Shown: piece after piece, positions 1-8,722 of the stretch | Layout: each line of letters starts with the position of its first letter | Numbering within the stretch: the first letter of the stretch is position 1 | DNA from: Desulfamplus sp. | GTDB lineage: Bacteria; Desulfobacterota; Desulfobacteria; Desulfobacterales; Desulfobacteraceae | Assembly (NCBI GenBank): GCA_015232455.1 | Contig: JADFZQ010000001.1 | Span: 372,001-436,000 of the forward strand | Length of the DNA: 64,000 bases | Reading direction: 5' to 3' | Position numbers and translations under genes: made by a program | Notes under the pieces: generated by a model | What the model saw: the letters and a program-made list of their open reading frames with translations, nothing else | Database searches by the model: none | What the model was told of the DNA's origin: nothing

Positions 1-447
1 GATTAGCTCATCAAAGTTTTGTTCAGAGATTAGCTCCGCAGTTTTTAGGTTTCTCTCTGGTCCGCCTATTAAGATTGAGTTTTCTAAAAATATGGAGTTG
101 TTTGATAAAGATTTGTCTGATTTAGATGGATTTAGTTTAGGACAATGCGTTTTAGGAGAGCTTAATTGAGACCAAGAAGAATTTGGTTTAGGTAGAATTG
201 ATTTAGATAAGAGTTCTAAATCTTTCTTTATGGGAAGAGTTGCACCTGAAATTTTTTTTATATATTTTTGAAGCTCTTTTGCAGCAAACTCTTCTCTGAG
301 CGTTGGCTTTGATGGTGTTACTATCACTGCATTTGGTTTGCTGTTAATAGTTATAAAGATACTACTATCTTTTGCTAAAGAGCTATCCGTAAATGCAAAA
401 ATTATAAAAACAGTTGCCCAAATAGCAGTGATTTTACATTCAACCAT
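1..447 (-). CDS. Partial secreted protein with a GH67/DUF4838-like N-terminal domain
   Basis: The reading frame is open from an ATG at 447 to the window edge (149 codons), so only the N-terminus is seen. It starts with a typical signal peptide (hydrophobic stretch around residues 7-18, then SSLA). The segment after it contains EEFAAKELQKYIKKISGA followed by TLPI, and later ILIGGPERN. This resembles the small N-terminal alpha/beta domain in front of alpha-glucuronidase (GH67) and DUF4838-type glycoside hydrolases. Residues 85-115 form a Ser/Pro/Lys-rich insert of the kind seen in other proteins of this window. The catalytic part lies outside the window, so the enzyme class cannot be confirmed. 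The ribosome site upstream is weak. Confidence 0.5.
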   Translation of the reverse strand, partial: MVECKITAIWATVFIIFAFTDSSLAKDSSIFITINSKPNAVIVTPSKPTLREEFAAKELQKYIKKISGATLPIKKDLELLSKSILPKPNSSWSQLSSPKTHCPKLNPSKSDKSLSNNSIFLENSILIGGPERNLKTAELISEQNFDELI

Positions 448-500
448 CTATTCTTTGCTACCCAAAATTTTCCATAGCAGTTAAGCTACTTATATCTTAC

Positions 501-1241
501 TTATTTCTTTAATGTGTATGCTATCATCATCTGGTTTCTATCTTCCATCTGAAGAGCTGCTTCTAAGCCAGCACAATCAAGGTTGCAGTTTATCGCCTCT
601 TTTGTCATTCTTATTCCCATAGGATTTTTTTCTGTCATGGTTTTGGCAAGTCCCATTGCAGTTGTTATCATCTCATCTTTTTCAACAACTCTTGATGCAA
701 AGCCAAGCTCAAGGGCAGTTTTTGAATCCATCCAATTGGCTGTTAAAAGAAATTCATAAGCTCTGCCAGAACCTATAAGCCTTGGCAGAAAATAGCTTGA
801 AGCCATATCAGCACCACCAAGACCAATGTTTAGATATGCCGCACAAAATCTTGCGTCTTTTGCCAAAATTCTTATATCTGATGCCATTGCCATAGAAAAG
901 CCGATACCAGCCGCCGCCCCGTGAATACAAGATATAATTGGTTGAGGAATTTGACGCATAGCAAGAAACATACGGCTCATTCTTGCTTGTGCTTCGTATG
1001 CTTTTATTGGTTTCATTGCAAAGATTTCAGGTCCATAAGTCTCCATATCAAGACCTGCACAAAACCCTTTAGCATCTCCTCCGTCAAGTATAAGAACAGT
1101 TGTCTCATCATCATATCTTAATTGGTTCAAAAGCCCTTCAAACTCCTGAACAGTTTTAAAATCAAAGGCATTGTATTTTGTTGGGCGGTTTAAGGTTATA
1201 AATCCAATTTTTCCATCTTTTTTAAATTTTATGTTGTCCAT
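501..1241 (-). CDS. Enoyl-CoA hydratase/isomerase (crotonase) family protein
   Basis: A 246-residue protein with the crotonase fold. It has the N-terminal LNRPTKYNAF segment, the oxyanion-hole stretch GFCAGLDM, the second oxyanion helix HGAAAGIGF, and the downstream FCAAYLNIGLGGADM region. Both glutamates used by true hydratases appear to be missing: the GGGCEL-type position reads GIGFSM, and the second Glu position reads Tyr. An Asp is present in GGAD, where dienoyl-CoA isomerases and some dehalogenases carry a catalytic Asp. The reaction is therefore probably not simple enoyl-CoA hydration, though the substrate is very likely a CoA thioester. It lies downstream of an acyl-CoA dehydrogenase on the same strand, separated by a repeat element. 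A GGAG site precedes the ATG. Confidence 0.85.
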   Translation of the reverse strand: MDNIKFKKDGKIGFITLNRPTKYNAFDFKTVQEFEGLLNQLRYDDETTVLILDGGDAKGFCAGLDMETYGPEIFAMKPIKAYEAQARMSRMFLAMRQIPQPIISCIHGAAAGIGFSMAMASDIRILAKDARFCAAYLNIGLGGADMASSYFLPRLIGSGRAYEFLLTANWMDSKTALELGFASRVVEKDEMITTAMGLAKTMTEKNPMGIRMTKEAINCNLDCAGLEAALQMEDRNQMMIAYTLKK

Positions 1242-1283
1242 TTTTATTTACTCCAAAGTTTTTCTACGATTAAATACCTTAAA

Positions 1284-1390
1284 TATACTGTAATCGGGCA
1301 TAAACCGAGCTTTTTATATTTTAGAGTAGAGACGCACGGACGTGTGTCTCTACAGTTTATAAATCTCAATTTATGACCTTTCAGAGTATA
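1284..1390. repeat. TATACT-family miniature inverted-repeat element, long form (copy 1)
   Basis: About 107 bases bounded by TATACT and AGTATA, with inner end segments GGGCATAAAC and CTCAATTTATGACC. The centre (1326-1353) is a near-perfect palindrome around GACGCACG/CGTGTGTC with one wobble pair. The right end overlaps the last 10 bases of the acyl-CoA dehydrogenase frame and supplies its codons ATA CTC and stop TGA. No coding potential is seen inside. Confidence 0.85.
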
Positions 1391-3306
1391 GTAAAATGTT
1401 CTGTGGTAACTGACATAGAGATTGGGACAGAATTTGTTAGAGTGTATTGTAAATACTTTATTTTTGGTAATTCATGGCAAAAGTAATATTTTGAAACCAA
1501 AATCTTTCCTTCATAGAATAGTCTATCTGACTTATTAGGTATTATACCTTTTTCCACATCTGTAAGCTTATTATTTGCAATTAAAGCCTGAGATAACCAC
1601 TGCCACGCAATTACGACATATCCAAACATCTCAAGGTAAAGAGCTGCATTGCCAAGATATGCTTCCGCACCTTTTGAAAATGCCATAGTGCCAAGAGATT
1701 GAGTCGTCTCTACCAAAATTTTCAGAGATTGGCTTAGTTCATCAGCCATTAAAACTAAATCAGAATTTTTGCAGGATAGTGTTTTTTCAATTGTCTTTTG
1801 AACTTCACTACAAAAGAGTTTTAAAGCCTTTCCATCTTGCATTACAACTTTTCTACCAAGCAGATCCATAGCTTGAATTCCTGTTGTCCCTTCGTGTATG
1901 GCGTGGATACGCATATCTCTAAAATGCTGTTCAACAGGAAAATCTTCACAATATCCATAACCACCAAAACATTGAATACTCTGGCTTGTAGCAAGAATCC
2001 CCATTTCAGATGGAAAAGTTTTTGCGATTGGTGTGAGAAGCTCTAAAAGAAGGTGGTATCTCTTTTTTTCCTCTATTTGATCGTGTGGGATATTTTTAGC
2101 TATATCTTCATAAATACTGCATTGAAGTATCAGCGATAAAGAGCCTTCCCATACAGCTCTTTGAAAAAGAAGCATTCTTTTAACATCAAGATGCTCAATA
2201 ATTGGAATTGGTTCGTTTTGCTGAACAGGTTTACCGCTTTTATCTAAATCACCTTTACTGCCAGAGTTCTTTTTACCATCAGATATACGTCTTCCCTGTT
2301 TTCGCTGTTTAGTATAATCAAGAGCTGCTTCATAAGCTGCTGCTGCAATAGAAGTTGCCCCCATTCCAACCTCAAGCCTTGCACCGTTCATCATCTGAAA
2401 CATATAGGAAAGCCCTTTGTTTGGCTCACCAACAAGCCAACCTCTGCAATCGCCTTTGTCGCCAAAACTTAAAGCCGTGATTGGTGCACCTCTGTAACCA
2501 AGTTTGTGGAAAGTTTGAGTTACAGTAACATCGTTCATCACCAATTTATCTTTACCAGAATCATCTTTTTCAACTCTGAATTTAGGGACAACAAAAAGAG
2601 AGATTCCTTTAACTCCAGAGGGCGAACCCTCAATTCTTGCTAACAAAAGATGCACAATATTATCAACGCCGTCATGGTCGCCTGCTGAAATAAATATTTT
2701 TTCACCAGAAATAAGAAAAAGTTGATCATCTTGGTTTGATTCATTTTGATATTGCTTTAAAGGTTTTGCAGAGGTTATCAAATCGCCCAATGAACTGCCA
2801 GCTTCTGGTTCAGTCAAAGCCATTGTTCCTTGCCACTTTCCATCAAGCATTGGTGGTAGAAAGGTATTTTTAAGATGTTCAGAGCCATAGGTTAGAATAA
2901 GTTTTGCAGCACCAGTAGTTAAACCTGAATAAACAGAACCAGAGTAATTTGCAGCAGCAAAGATAAAATAGACTGCATGAAAAAGAGTGGCTGGCATCTC
3001 TTCTCCTCCCCATTTTTCTGGAAATGGGGCTGCAATCCAGCCATCTTTGCCAAGTGTTTGCATGATGTTTCTAACTTCTGGATTTACTGCAACTGTTCCG
3101 TTTTTAAGCTCAGGAGGATTTCTATCCATTGTCTCAAAAATTGGGTGCAATGCTTTTTTGGAAAACTCTAAGGCTGCGTCAAGCACAAGATCAATAGATT
3201 TTTTGTTTCTCCCTCCAAAAGGATCACAAGTCGAGGTTTTATGAGACTCCATAAGTTCATGGAGCGTAAATTTTAGGTTTCTCATATTAATGAATCTGCC
3301 AGCCAT
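1381..3306 (-). CDS. Acyl-CoA dehydrogenase, long (FadE5/DmdC-like) form
   Basis: A 641-residue flavoprotein that would oxidise an acyl-CoA at the alpha-beta bond and pass electrons to electron-transfer flavoprotein. Visible hallmarks are LTEPEAGSSLGD (FAD/substrate loop), the QCFGGYGYCEDFPVEQHFRD signature and IHEGTTGIQ near residue 472, whose Glu matches the catalytic base of the long family with an extra C-terminal domain, such as methylmercaptopropionyl-CoA dehydrogenases. Length fits that ~600-residue class. A Lys/Gly/Ser-rich insert follows TKQRKQGRRISDGK. The last residues (TIL) and the stop lie inside a mobile repeat, so the natural C-terminus may have been altered. GGAG precedes the chosen ATG at 13 bases; a second ATG seven codons inside is possible. 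Confidence 0.92.
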   Translation of the reverse strand: MAGRFINMRNLKFTLHELMESHKTSTCDPFGGRNKKSIDLVLDAALEFSKKALHPIFETMDRNPPELKNGTVAVNPEVRNIMQTLGKDGWIAAPFPEKWGGEEMPATLFHAVYFIFAAANYSGSVYSGLTTGAAKLILTYGSEHLKNTFLPPMLDGKWQGTMALTEPEAGSSLGDLITSAKPLKQYQNESNQDDQLFLISGEKIFISAGDHDGVDNIVHLLLARIEGSPSGVKGISLFVVPKFRVEKDDSGKDKLVMNDVTVTQTFHKLGYRGAPITALSFGDKGDCRGWLVGEPNKGLSYMFQMMNGARLEVGMGATSIAAAAYEAALDYTKQRKQGRRISDGKKNSGSKGDLDKSGKPVQQNEPIPIIEHLDVKRMLLFQRAVWEGSLSLILQCSIYEDIAKNIPHDQIEEKKRYHLLLELLTPIAKTFPSEMGILATSQSIQCFGGYGYCEDFPVEQHFRDMRIHAIHEGTTGIQAMDLLGRKVVMQDGKALKLFCSEVQKTIEKTLSCKNSDLVLMADELSQSLKILVETTQSLGTMAFSKGAEAYLGNAALYLEMFGYVVIAWQWLSQALIANNKLTDVEKGIIPNKSDRLFYEGKILVSKYYFCHELPKIKYLQYTLTNSVPISMSVTTEHFTIL

Positions 3307-3327
3307 CTTTTCTTAATCTCCTTAATA

Positions 3328-3439
3328 TATACTGTTCAAGGTAATAAATTGAGTTTCGCCTAAACTGTAGAGACGCACGGCCGTGCGTCTCTACTTAAAT
3401 ATAAAAAAGCTCAACTTATACCAGCTTAGAGTAAGTATA
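3328..3439. repeat. TATACT-family miniature inverted-repeat element, long form (copy 2)
   Basis: The left end reads TATACTGTTCAAGG and the right end TTAGAGTAAGTATA, a slightly expanded form of the usual TTAGAGTATA. The core at 3367-3394 is a perfect 28-base palindrome centred on CACGGCCGTG. It sits between the acyl-CoA dehydrogenase start and the solute-binding protein stop and contains no open frame. Confidence 0.88.
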
Positions 3440-3514
3440 TCTATCTCTGCATTATCAATAGGTGGTAAGTCGAGTTTAAATAGCATACCCGCTGAATGAT
3501 TTGGTTATGCTGTG

Positions 3515-4339
3515 TCAATCCGTTTTTTCTCCAATGGAAATCATATTGTATTTTTCCAAATTGTATTTTCGGAATATTTTTTGATAGGTTCCATCTTCTC
3601 GTATTTTTTTCAAGCCAGAGTTGAAAGCATTGACATTCTCAGGTGTTGTTGATTTTTTACTAAACATCACATGTAATTTATTTTCCTCAACAACGAATAA
3701 AGGTTCAACTTTCTCAAATATACCGCTTTTTCTTCCGTCAGTTACTATTCTGGAATATTCTTGAATAAACCCATCAAAACGTTTTGCCAAAAGCTTCTTG
3801 TGATTCAGTTCATCGGTCGCTATCTCTTCAACATGCTCTAAGAATTTAGGATTTTTCATCAAACGATAAAACTCATCACCGTATAATGAGGCACGCATTA
3901 CACCGAATTGGAAAGAACTCCCGATAATATCTTGGAGATTTTTCAATTTATATTTTGAAGATTCTCCTTTTCTTACAAACATTATATAGGTTTCCTTTTG
4001 ATACGGTTTTGAAAAATAGGCAAATGCTTCACGCTCTGGAGTTTTCATTGCTGATGCCCCGATATGTATTTCGCCCTCCTCAAGCCATTTTAATTGCCGT
4101 GACCACGGTGCCTCCCGATATTCCACTGAGTACCCTGAGTTGTTGAAAATATGAGTAACTATTTCAATATCCAGACCAATCAATTGGTTCTTATCATCCT
4201 TATAACAGAATGGTTCCCATGACTCCCAACACATAATCAGTTTGATTTTTTCTGCCCCTGAACTTTGAAGAGGAAAACAGAGTATGATTATTATTACAAA
4301 AACGGCAAAATTGATAAAAGAAAACTGAACCTTTTTCAT
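3515..4339 (-). CDS. Periplasmic solute-binding protein, family 3 (amino-acid type)
   Basis: A 274-residue exported protein with a signal peptide (KKVQFSFINFAVFVIIIILC, cleavage after a Ser/Gly/Ala region). It then has a bacterial family 3 solute-binding fold: PFCYKD, GLDIEIVTHIF, a GEIHIGASAM segment, and the hinge stretch YFSKPYQKETYIMF. No permease or ATPase gene is adjacent, so this is either an orphan receptor for a distant ABC transporter or a sensing protein. The ligand cannot be told; polar amino acids are usual for the family. The upstream AGGGT serves as ribosome site. Confidence 0.85.
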   Translation of the reverse strand: MKKVQFSFINFAVFVIIIILCFPLQSSGAEKIKLIMCWESWEPFCYKDDKNQLIGLDIEIVTHIFNNSGYSVEYREAPWSRQLKWLEEGEIHIGASAMKTPEREAFAYFSKPYQKETYIMFVRKGESSKYKLKNLQDIIGSSFQFGVMRASLYGDEFYRLMKNPKFLEHVEEIATDELNHKKLLAKRFDGFIQEYSRIVTDGRKSGIFEKVEPLFVVEENKLHVMFSKKSTTPENVNAFNSGLKKIREDGTYQKIFRKYNLEKYNMISIGEKTD

Positions 4340-4431
4340 AACTATCTACCCTTTTCTTTTAAAAAAAATGTTCCTGTAAATAATTTCGTGCTGCTATGCG
4401 GCTAAAAGCAAGTCAGGTTGACTTAAGTTTA

Positions 4432-5448
4432 TTAAAAGTGATGAACCCATCTTAAATTAAATCTATCACCTTCTGTCCTATTTTCTGCTGACGATTCAAA
4501 GTAAGCATTGAAAAAGAGATGATCGTTTTGAGAAAAATGATAAACCATTCCAGGTCCAATACCCATAACCTGTTCTCTGCTATCTTCTACATCATTACCA
4601 CTCATTTGGGTATCGCTTATCTGTTTTAAATAGTAGCCGTTTATACCAAGTCGCATTGTCTTTGGAATAACTTCGTAATCAATTGCAAAATTTGCATGAA
4701 ATGCCTGCCCTGCCCGAGTATTATCAGCTCTAAGTCCTGTAATTGGGTCTGTATATTTTCTATTTGGCTCGTCATTTTCTCCATTCCAGAGATAATGAAG
4801 ACGGGTGGAAGCCGTCATTTTAGGGGTAATAAACAAAGTGCCAGCCCAATATGGATTAAAAGAGAAGAATCCACTACCAGAATTTAGCTCTTTATCTCCA
4901 TCATACTCTCCAGTTGGAAATATCATCTGAAATTCAACCCTGTGCATAAAAATAGGACCGTTTTTCCCCATGATTGGATCCCACTGAAGATATGGACCGA
5001 CTAAAATATCGCCCATTCCACCACCATCATCTTGTGGAAATGCAGGGTTATTAGTCCTATAATCCATATCAAGCATTACAACAGGAACAATCACATCAAG
5101 CCCCCATTTTCCTCCAGCAAAAAGCTCTTTATCTGACTGATAGAGAAATTGGGTAAGACCAATCCAAGCATTTAAAGATTCTTTTGAAACTGGAGGAAGA
5201 GCATTATCTCCATTCTGATTTTTAAGCTCTTCTGAACTGTAACTCTGGATATATTGAGAAAAATAGATTCCAGGTCCTGCTGGCGGACCTCCATCAAGAA
5301 AACTTGTAAACCCAAGATTTACTGATGGCAGATCATAGGCATAAAGCGATGTTGCTGGTATTAATGATGTTATTGGAATCAATAGTTGTGAAAAAATAGT
5401 AGCTACTATTGAAAACAAAAAGACAACCGACATTGTAGAACGTTTCAT
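4432..5448 (-). CDS. Outer-membrane protein, phenol-degradation MetA/SphA type
   Basis: I place the start at the ATG at 5448 (338 residues), because a clear AGGAG lies just upstream and the protein then opens with a signal peptide (KRSTMSVVFLFSIVATIF). An upstream extension of 31 codons exists but has no such signal. The mature part begins YDLPSVNLGFTSFLDGGPP and contains many alternating aromatic/polar stretches ending in aromatic RWVHHF, as in a beta-barrel. The features GPGIYF, FPTGEYD and FSFNPYW match the MetA-pathway/SphA family of barrel proteins thought to pass hydrophobic substrates. The ligand is unknown, and it stands alone. Confidence 0.8.
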   Translation of the reverse strand: MKRSTMSVVFLFSIVATIFSQLLIPITSLIPATSLYAYDLPSVNLGFTSFLDGGPPAGPGIYFSQYIQSYSSEELKNQNGDNALPPVSKESLNAWIGLTQFLYQSDKELFAGGKWGLDVIVPVVMLDMDYRTNNPAFPQDDGGGMGDILVGPYLQWDPIMGKNGPIFMHRVEFQMIFPTGEYDGDKELNSGSGFFSFNPYWAGTLFITPKMTASTRLHYLWNGENDEPNRKYTDPITGLRADNTRAGQAFHANFAIDYEVIPKTMRLGINGYYLKQISDTQMSGNDVEDSREQVMGIGPGMVYHFSQNDHLFFNAYFESSAENRTEGDRFNLRWVHHF

Positions 5449-5591
5449 TGTAAAATCTCCTTTGTAAAAGTTAAAAATCTTTATCTTACCTTGACAAAAA
5501 AACCGAAAACTGACAATCTTTGCTTCTATCAAAAGAAACAATGATTGTCATGTTATTTTTTACAAATTTAAAAAGAGTAAAACCTTAAAAA

Positions 5592-5651
5592 TCACATTTA
5601 TAAATCGTTAAGTTATGAATAAATTTTTCAATGACATTTATAAATCATTAA
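5592..5651. promoter_or_regulatory. Direct repeats in the leader of the TrpB2 gene
   Basis: Two near-identical copies of ACATTTATAAATCRTTAA lie at about 5592-5609 and 5634-5651, between the outer-membrane protein start and the TrpB2 start. The spacing of about 42 bases is four helical turns. They could be operator sites or simply a local duplication. Confidence 0.35.
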
Positions 5652-5690
5652 AAACTATGATTAGCAAATTAGATCAAAAAGGAGATTATT

Positions 5691-7064
5691 GTGACAGTAA
5701 AAATATTCTTAAATGAAGATGAGATTCCAAGACAGTGGTATAATATTGCAGCAGACCTTCCTGGAACTATGAATCCGCCGCTTGGACCTGATGGAAAACC
5801 AATATCGCCAGAGATGCTTGCTCCCGTCTTTCCCATGAACCTAATTGAGCAAGAGGTAAGCCAAGAGCGTTGGATTGACATTCCAGAGGGGATTCTTGAT
5901 CTTTTATATCGCTGGAGACCATCTCCATTAAGGCGTGCGATATATCTTGAACAATACCTTCAAACACCTGCAAAGATATTTTTTAAAGATGAGAGCGTCT
6001 CTCCTGCTGGAAGCCACAAACCAAATACTGCCGTTGCTCAAGCGTGGTATAATAAAGAATTTGGAATTAAAAAACTTACAACTGAAACTGGGGCTGGTCA
6101 GTGGGGTTGTGCGTTATCTTATGCTTGCCGTCTGCTTAACATGGAGTGCAAGGTCTTTATGGTTAGAATAAGTTTTGACCAAAAACCTTTTAGAAAAACC
6201 ATGATGGAGACTTGGGGCGGAACCTGCATTGCAAGCCCTTCAAATCAAACTGCTGCTGGTCGTGATATTCTTGCTAAATATCCAGACACACCCGGAAGCC
6301 TTGGAATTGCAATCAGCGAAGCAGTTGAAGCAGCAGTAACGGATACAACAGGTCAGACACGTTACGCTTTAGGGAGTGTATTAAACCATGTTATGCTGCA
6401 CCAGACAATCATTGGTCTTGAAGCAAAAAAACAGCTTGCAAAAGCTGGTATTAAGAAAGTTGATACAGTTATCGGCTGTGCAGGCGGTGGAAGTAACTTT
6501 GCTGGTATTGCATTTCCATTTGCACTTGATAAGATAAATGGAGCTGATATTGAGATTATACCAGTAGAACCAGCATCATGCCCAACCCTTACCCGTGGTC
6601 CCTATGTTTATGATCATGGTGATGTAGCAAAAATGACACCAATGCTGCCTATGCACTCATTAGGACACGACTTTATTCCAGCACCAATACATGCTGGAGG
6701 ATTAAGGTACCATGGAATGGCTCCTCTTGTTTCTCATGCTGTTGCCCACGGATTGATGGCTCCAATGGCTCTAAAACAGCTTGAATGTTATGAAGCTGCA
6801 ATGATATTTGCTAAAACCGAAGGCATGATTGTTGCACCAGAGACAAGCCATGCAGTTGCAGCAACTATTAGAAAGGCATTGCAGGCAAAAGAAGAGGGTA
6901 AAGAGAGGGTAATTCTTTTTAATCTTAGCGGTCATGGCTTAATGGATCTAAATGGTTACAGTAAATATATGGCTGGAGAGCTTCAAAATGCTGAACTTTC
7001 CCAAAAAGAGCTTGATGACACTTTAGAAAGAAGCGTGAAAGGGAACCCTTTGCCATCTTTGTAA
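5691..7064 (+). CDS. trpB2: Tryptophan synthase beta chain-like protein (TrpB2)
   Basis: A 457-residue PLP enzyme of the TrpB2 branch, which makes tryptophan from indole and serine. The PLP lysine is K110 in AGSHKPNTA. Other family marks are ETGAGQWG, the glycine-rich phosphate loop [11 protein letters not shown], and the TrpB2-type N-terminal extension with [10 protein letters not shown]. The start is GTG, fixed by AAAGGAG a few bases upstream. No trpA or other trp gene is next to it, which is usual for TrpB2 copies. These are often thought to salvage indole, or to act in place of TrpB1. The following gene is rubrerythrin, unrelated in function. Confidence 0.92.
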   Translation: MTVKIFLNEDEIPRQWYNIAADLPGTMNPPLGPDGKPISPEMLAPVFPMNLIEQEVSQERWIDIPEGILDLLYRWRPSPLRRAIYLEQYLQTPAKIFFKDESVSPAGSHKPNTAVAQAWYNKEFGIKKLTTETGAGQWGCALSYACRLLNMECKVFMVRISFDQKPFRKTMMETWGGTCIASPSNQTAAGRDILAKYPDTPGSLGIAISEAVEAAVTDTTGQTRYALGSVLNHVMLHQTIIGLEAKKQLAKAGIKKVDTVIGCAGGGSNFAGIAFPFALDKINGADIEIIPVEPASCPTLTRGPYVYDHGDVAKMTPMLPMHSLGHDFIPAPIHAGGLRYHGMAPLVSHAVAHGLMAPMALKQLECYEAAMIFAKTEGMIVAPETSHAVAATIRKALQAKEEGKERVILFNLSGHGLMDLNGYSKYMAGELQNAELSQKELDDTLERSVKGNPLPSL

Positions 7065-7103
7065 ACTTGCTTTCCCTTGACTTATAATTATATTGTTTGT
7101 TGT

Positions 7104-7120
7104 CCCATAAAAATTATGGG
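7104..7120. promoter_or_regulatory. Inverted repeat upstream of rubrerythrin
   Basis: CCCATAA-aaa-TTATGGG is a perfect 7+7 base inverted repeat ending 47 bases before the rubrerythrin ATG. Just upstream (about 7081-7095) lies TTATAATTATATTGT, whose first half matches the PerR-box half-site. Both are candidates for redox-responsive control. The assignment is inference. Confidence 0.4.
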
Positions 7121-7167
7121 TGCATTATGTAAATGTTAAGCAAGATAAAAGGAGAATAAAAAACAAA

Positions 7168-7746
7168 ATGGCAGAATTAAAAGGTAGTGAGACAGAAAAA
7201 AATATTTTAAAAGCATTTGCAGGTGAATCTCAGGCAAGAAACCGTTACAGCTACTTTGCAAGCAAAGCAAAAAATGAGGGTTTTGTGCAGATGGCTGATA
7301 TTTTTGAAGAGACCGCAAATCAAGAGAAAGAACATGCAAAACGTCTCTTTAAATTCCTTGAAACAGGAAGAGAAATTGAGATAACAGCATCATTTCCAGC
7401 AGGAACAATTGCGGCAACTAAAGATAATTTAGCTGCATCTGCTGCTGGAGAACATTATGAACATACTATAATGTATCCTGAATTTGCAGCAAAAGCTCGT
7501 GAAGAGGGGTTTGATAATATTGCAGATGTCTTTATGGCAATTGCAGTTGCAGAAAAACAGCATGAAAAGAGATTTTTGGATCTAAAAGCTAATATTGAAA
7601 ATGGCAAAGTGTTTAAACGCACACCTGCTGTTACATGGAGATGCAGAAATTGCGGTTATGTGCATCAAGGCGAAGAAGCTCCAAATGAATGTCCTGCATG
7701 TGCTCATGCTCAGGCACACTTTGAGCTTCTTGGCGAAAATTACTAA
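7168..7746 (+). CDS. rbr: Rubrerythrin
   Basis: 192 residues from the ATG at 7168, chosen because AAAAGGAG lies just upstream; the longer in-frame start has no such support. The N-terminal ferritin-like four-helix domain carries the diiron ligands (GESQARNRY near residue 20, ETANQEKEHAK near 50, and AVAEKQHEKRF later). The C-terminus is a rubredoxin knuckle pair, CRNCGYVH and CPAC. The protein reduces hydrogen peroxide in the cytoplasm with electrons from NADH via rubredoxin. Its neighbours, superoxide reductase and flavodiiron oxidase, complete an oxygen-defence set. Confidence 0.96.
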   Translation: MAELKGSETEKNILKAFAGESQARNRYSYFASKAKNEGFVQMADIFEETANQEKEHAKRLFKFLETGREIEITASFPAGTIAATKDNLAASAAGEHYEHTIMYPEFAAKAREEGFDNIADVFMAIAVAEKQHEKRFLDLKANIENGKVFKRTPAVTWRCRNCGYVHQGEEAPNECPACAHAQAHFELLGENY

Positions 7747-7901
7747 ATATATTTTTCTCTATAGAATTCCTGTAAAATTTGAATTGCTACCTTGAGTTCA
7801 TTAGATAGTAAGTGGGTTTTGCAGGAGGTCAATTTTAAGCCTATCTGTTAGGATAAACATAAACATAAACCCAAAAAATAAAGATAAAGGAGATACTTTT
7901 A

Positions 7902-8276
7902 ATGGCAGAAAAATTTGGAATTTATAAATGTGAAAAATGTGGAAATATTGCAGAAGTTATTCACGCAGCTAAACCACCAATGAGCTGCTGTAATCAACCT
8001 ATGACTATTCTAACTGAGAATTCAGTTGATGCTGCAAAAGAAAAACACGTTCCAGTTATTGAAAAAATTGAAGGTGGATACCTTGTAAAAGTTGGAAGTG
8101 TTGCCCATCCAATGGAAGAGAAACACCTTATTGAGTGGATTGAGCTTAATGCTGATGGTCTTGTTTACAGAAAATTCCTAAAACCCGGTGATGCCCCAGA
8201 AGCAAAATTTCTAACTGATGCCCAGAACGTTACTGCAAGAGAGTTCTGCAATCTTCATGGATTTTGGAAAGCGTAA
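7902..8276 (+). CDS. dfx: Desulfoferrodoxin (superoxide reductase, two iron centres)
   Basis: 124 residues, the normal length for class I. The N-terminal desulforedoxin-type centre has C10, C13, C29 and C30. The catalytic centre has H49, H69, H75, C116 and H119, and the conserved Glu-Lys pair E47-K48 sits before H49 (EKHVP). It reduces superoxide to peroxide without releasing oxygen, and the peroxide can then be removed by the upstream rubrerythrin. AAGGAG lies at proper distance. The 155-base leader contains a short triplicated ATAAAC run. A hairpin terminator follows. Confidence 0.97.
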   Translation: MAEKFGIYKCEKCGNIAEVIHAAKPPMSCCNQPMTILTENSVDAAKEKHVPVIEKIEGGYLVKVGSVAHPMEEKHLIEWIELNADGLVYRKFLKPGDAPEAKFLTDAQNVTAREFCNLHGFWKA

Positions 8277-8317
8277 CTAACTCTTTATTAAAAAAATTAA
8301 AACAATAAAATAGAGCT

Positions 8318-8366
8318 AAAGCAGTGTATAACCATTGATAGTAGGAATACACTGCTTTTTTATTAT
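8318..8366. terminator. Rho-independent terminator, probably bidirectional
   Basis: AAAGCAGTGTAT (8318-8329) pairs perfectly with ATACACTGCTTT (8347-8358) and is followed by TTTTATTA. It lies between two convergent genes; an A-rich stretch on the other side gives a U-rich tail for the opposite strand. Confidence 0.8.
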
Positions 8367-8369
8367 GTC

Positions 8370-8717
8370 CTAAAATGTAATAATCACAAATCCCTTTTTC
8401 TGATACTCTGACATACTGACATGACCAGACATATCATCTAAAAGTTTTAACCCTTGACTTACAGCATCATCAAGAGTGCCAAGTTTTTGAGCACACGCTT
8501 TACAAACTCCATCAACAAGGTTTGCCTCCAACACTTTTTTCCACAATCCATTTAAGATATTTTCAGGTTTTATAAGTTCAGGCACAAGTTTAACAGATGC
8601 ACCTTCAAGAATAACTTTTACTTCATCACCTTTTGAGTGCATATCAAGTCCATTCAAAAGAACGTGAATAAAGCACATAGGGTCGCCGTTAAATACAAAC
8701 AAAGCATTTTTTGACAT
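8370..8717 (-). CDS. DsrE/DsrF-like family protein
   Basis: A 115-residue protein starting KNALFVFNGDPMCFIHVLLNGLDM, as in small DsrE/DsrF-like proteins, with KVILEGASVKL and a central Cys pair VCKACA. Family members take part in sulfur relay or are accessory proteins without fixed function. It lies only five bases downstream of the flavodiiron gene and is surely co-transcribed with it, so a role in redox or sulfur handling under oxygen exposure is plausible. A GGAGAG ribosome site precedes the ATG. Confidence 0.75.
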   Translation of the reverse strand: MSKNALFVFNGDPMCFIHVLLNGLDMHSKGDEVKVILEGASVKLVPELIKPENILNGLWKKVLEANLVDGVCKACAQKLGTLDDAVSQGLKLLDDMSGHVSMSEYQKKGFVIITF

Positions 8718-8722
8718 GTTTT

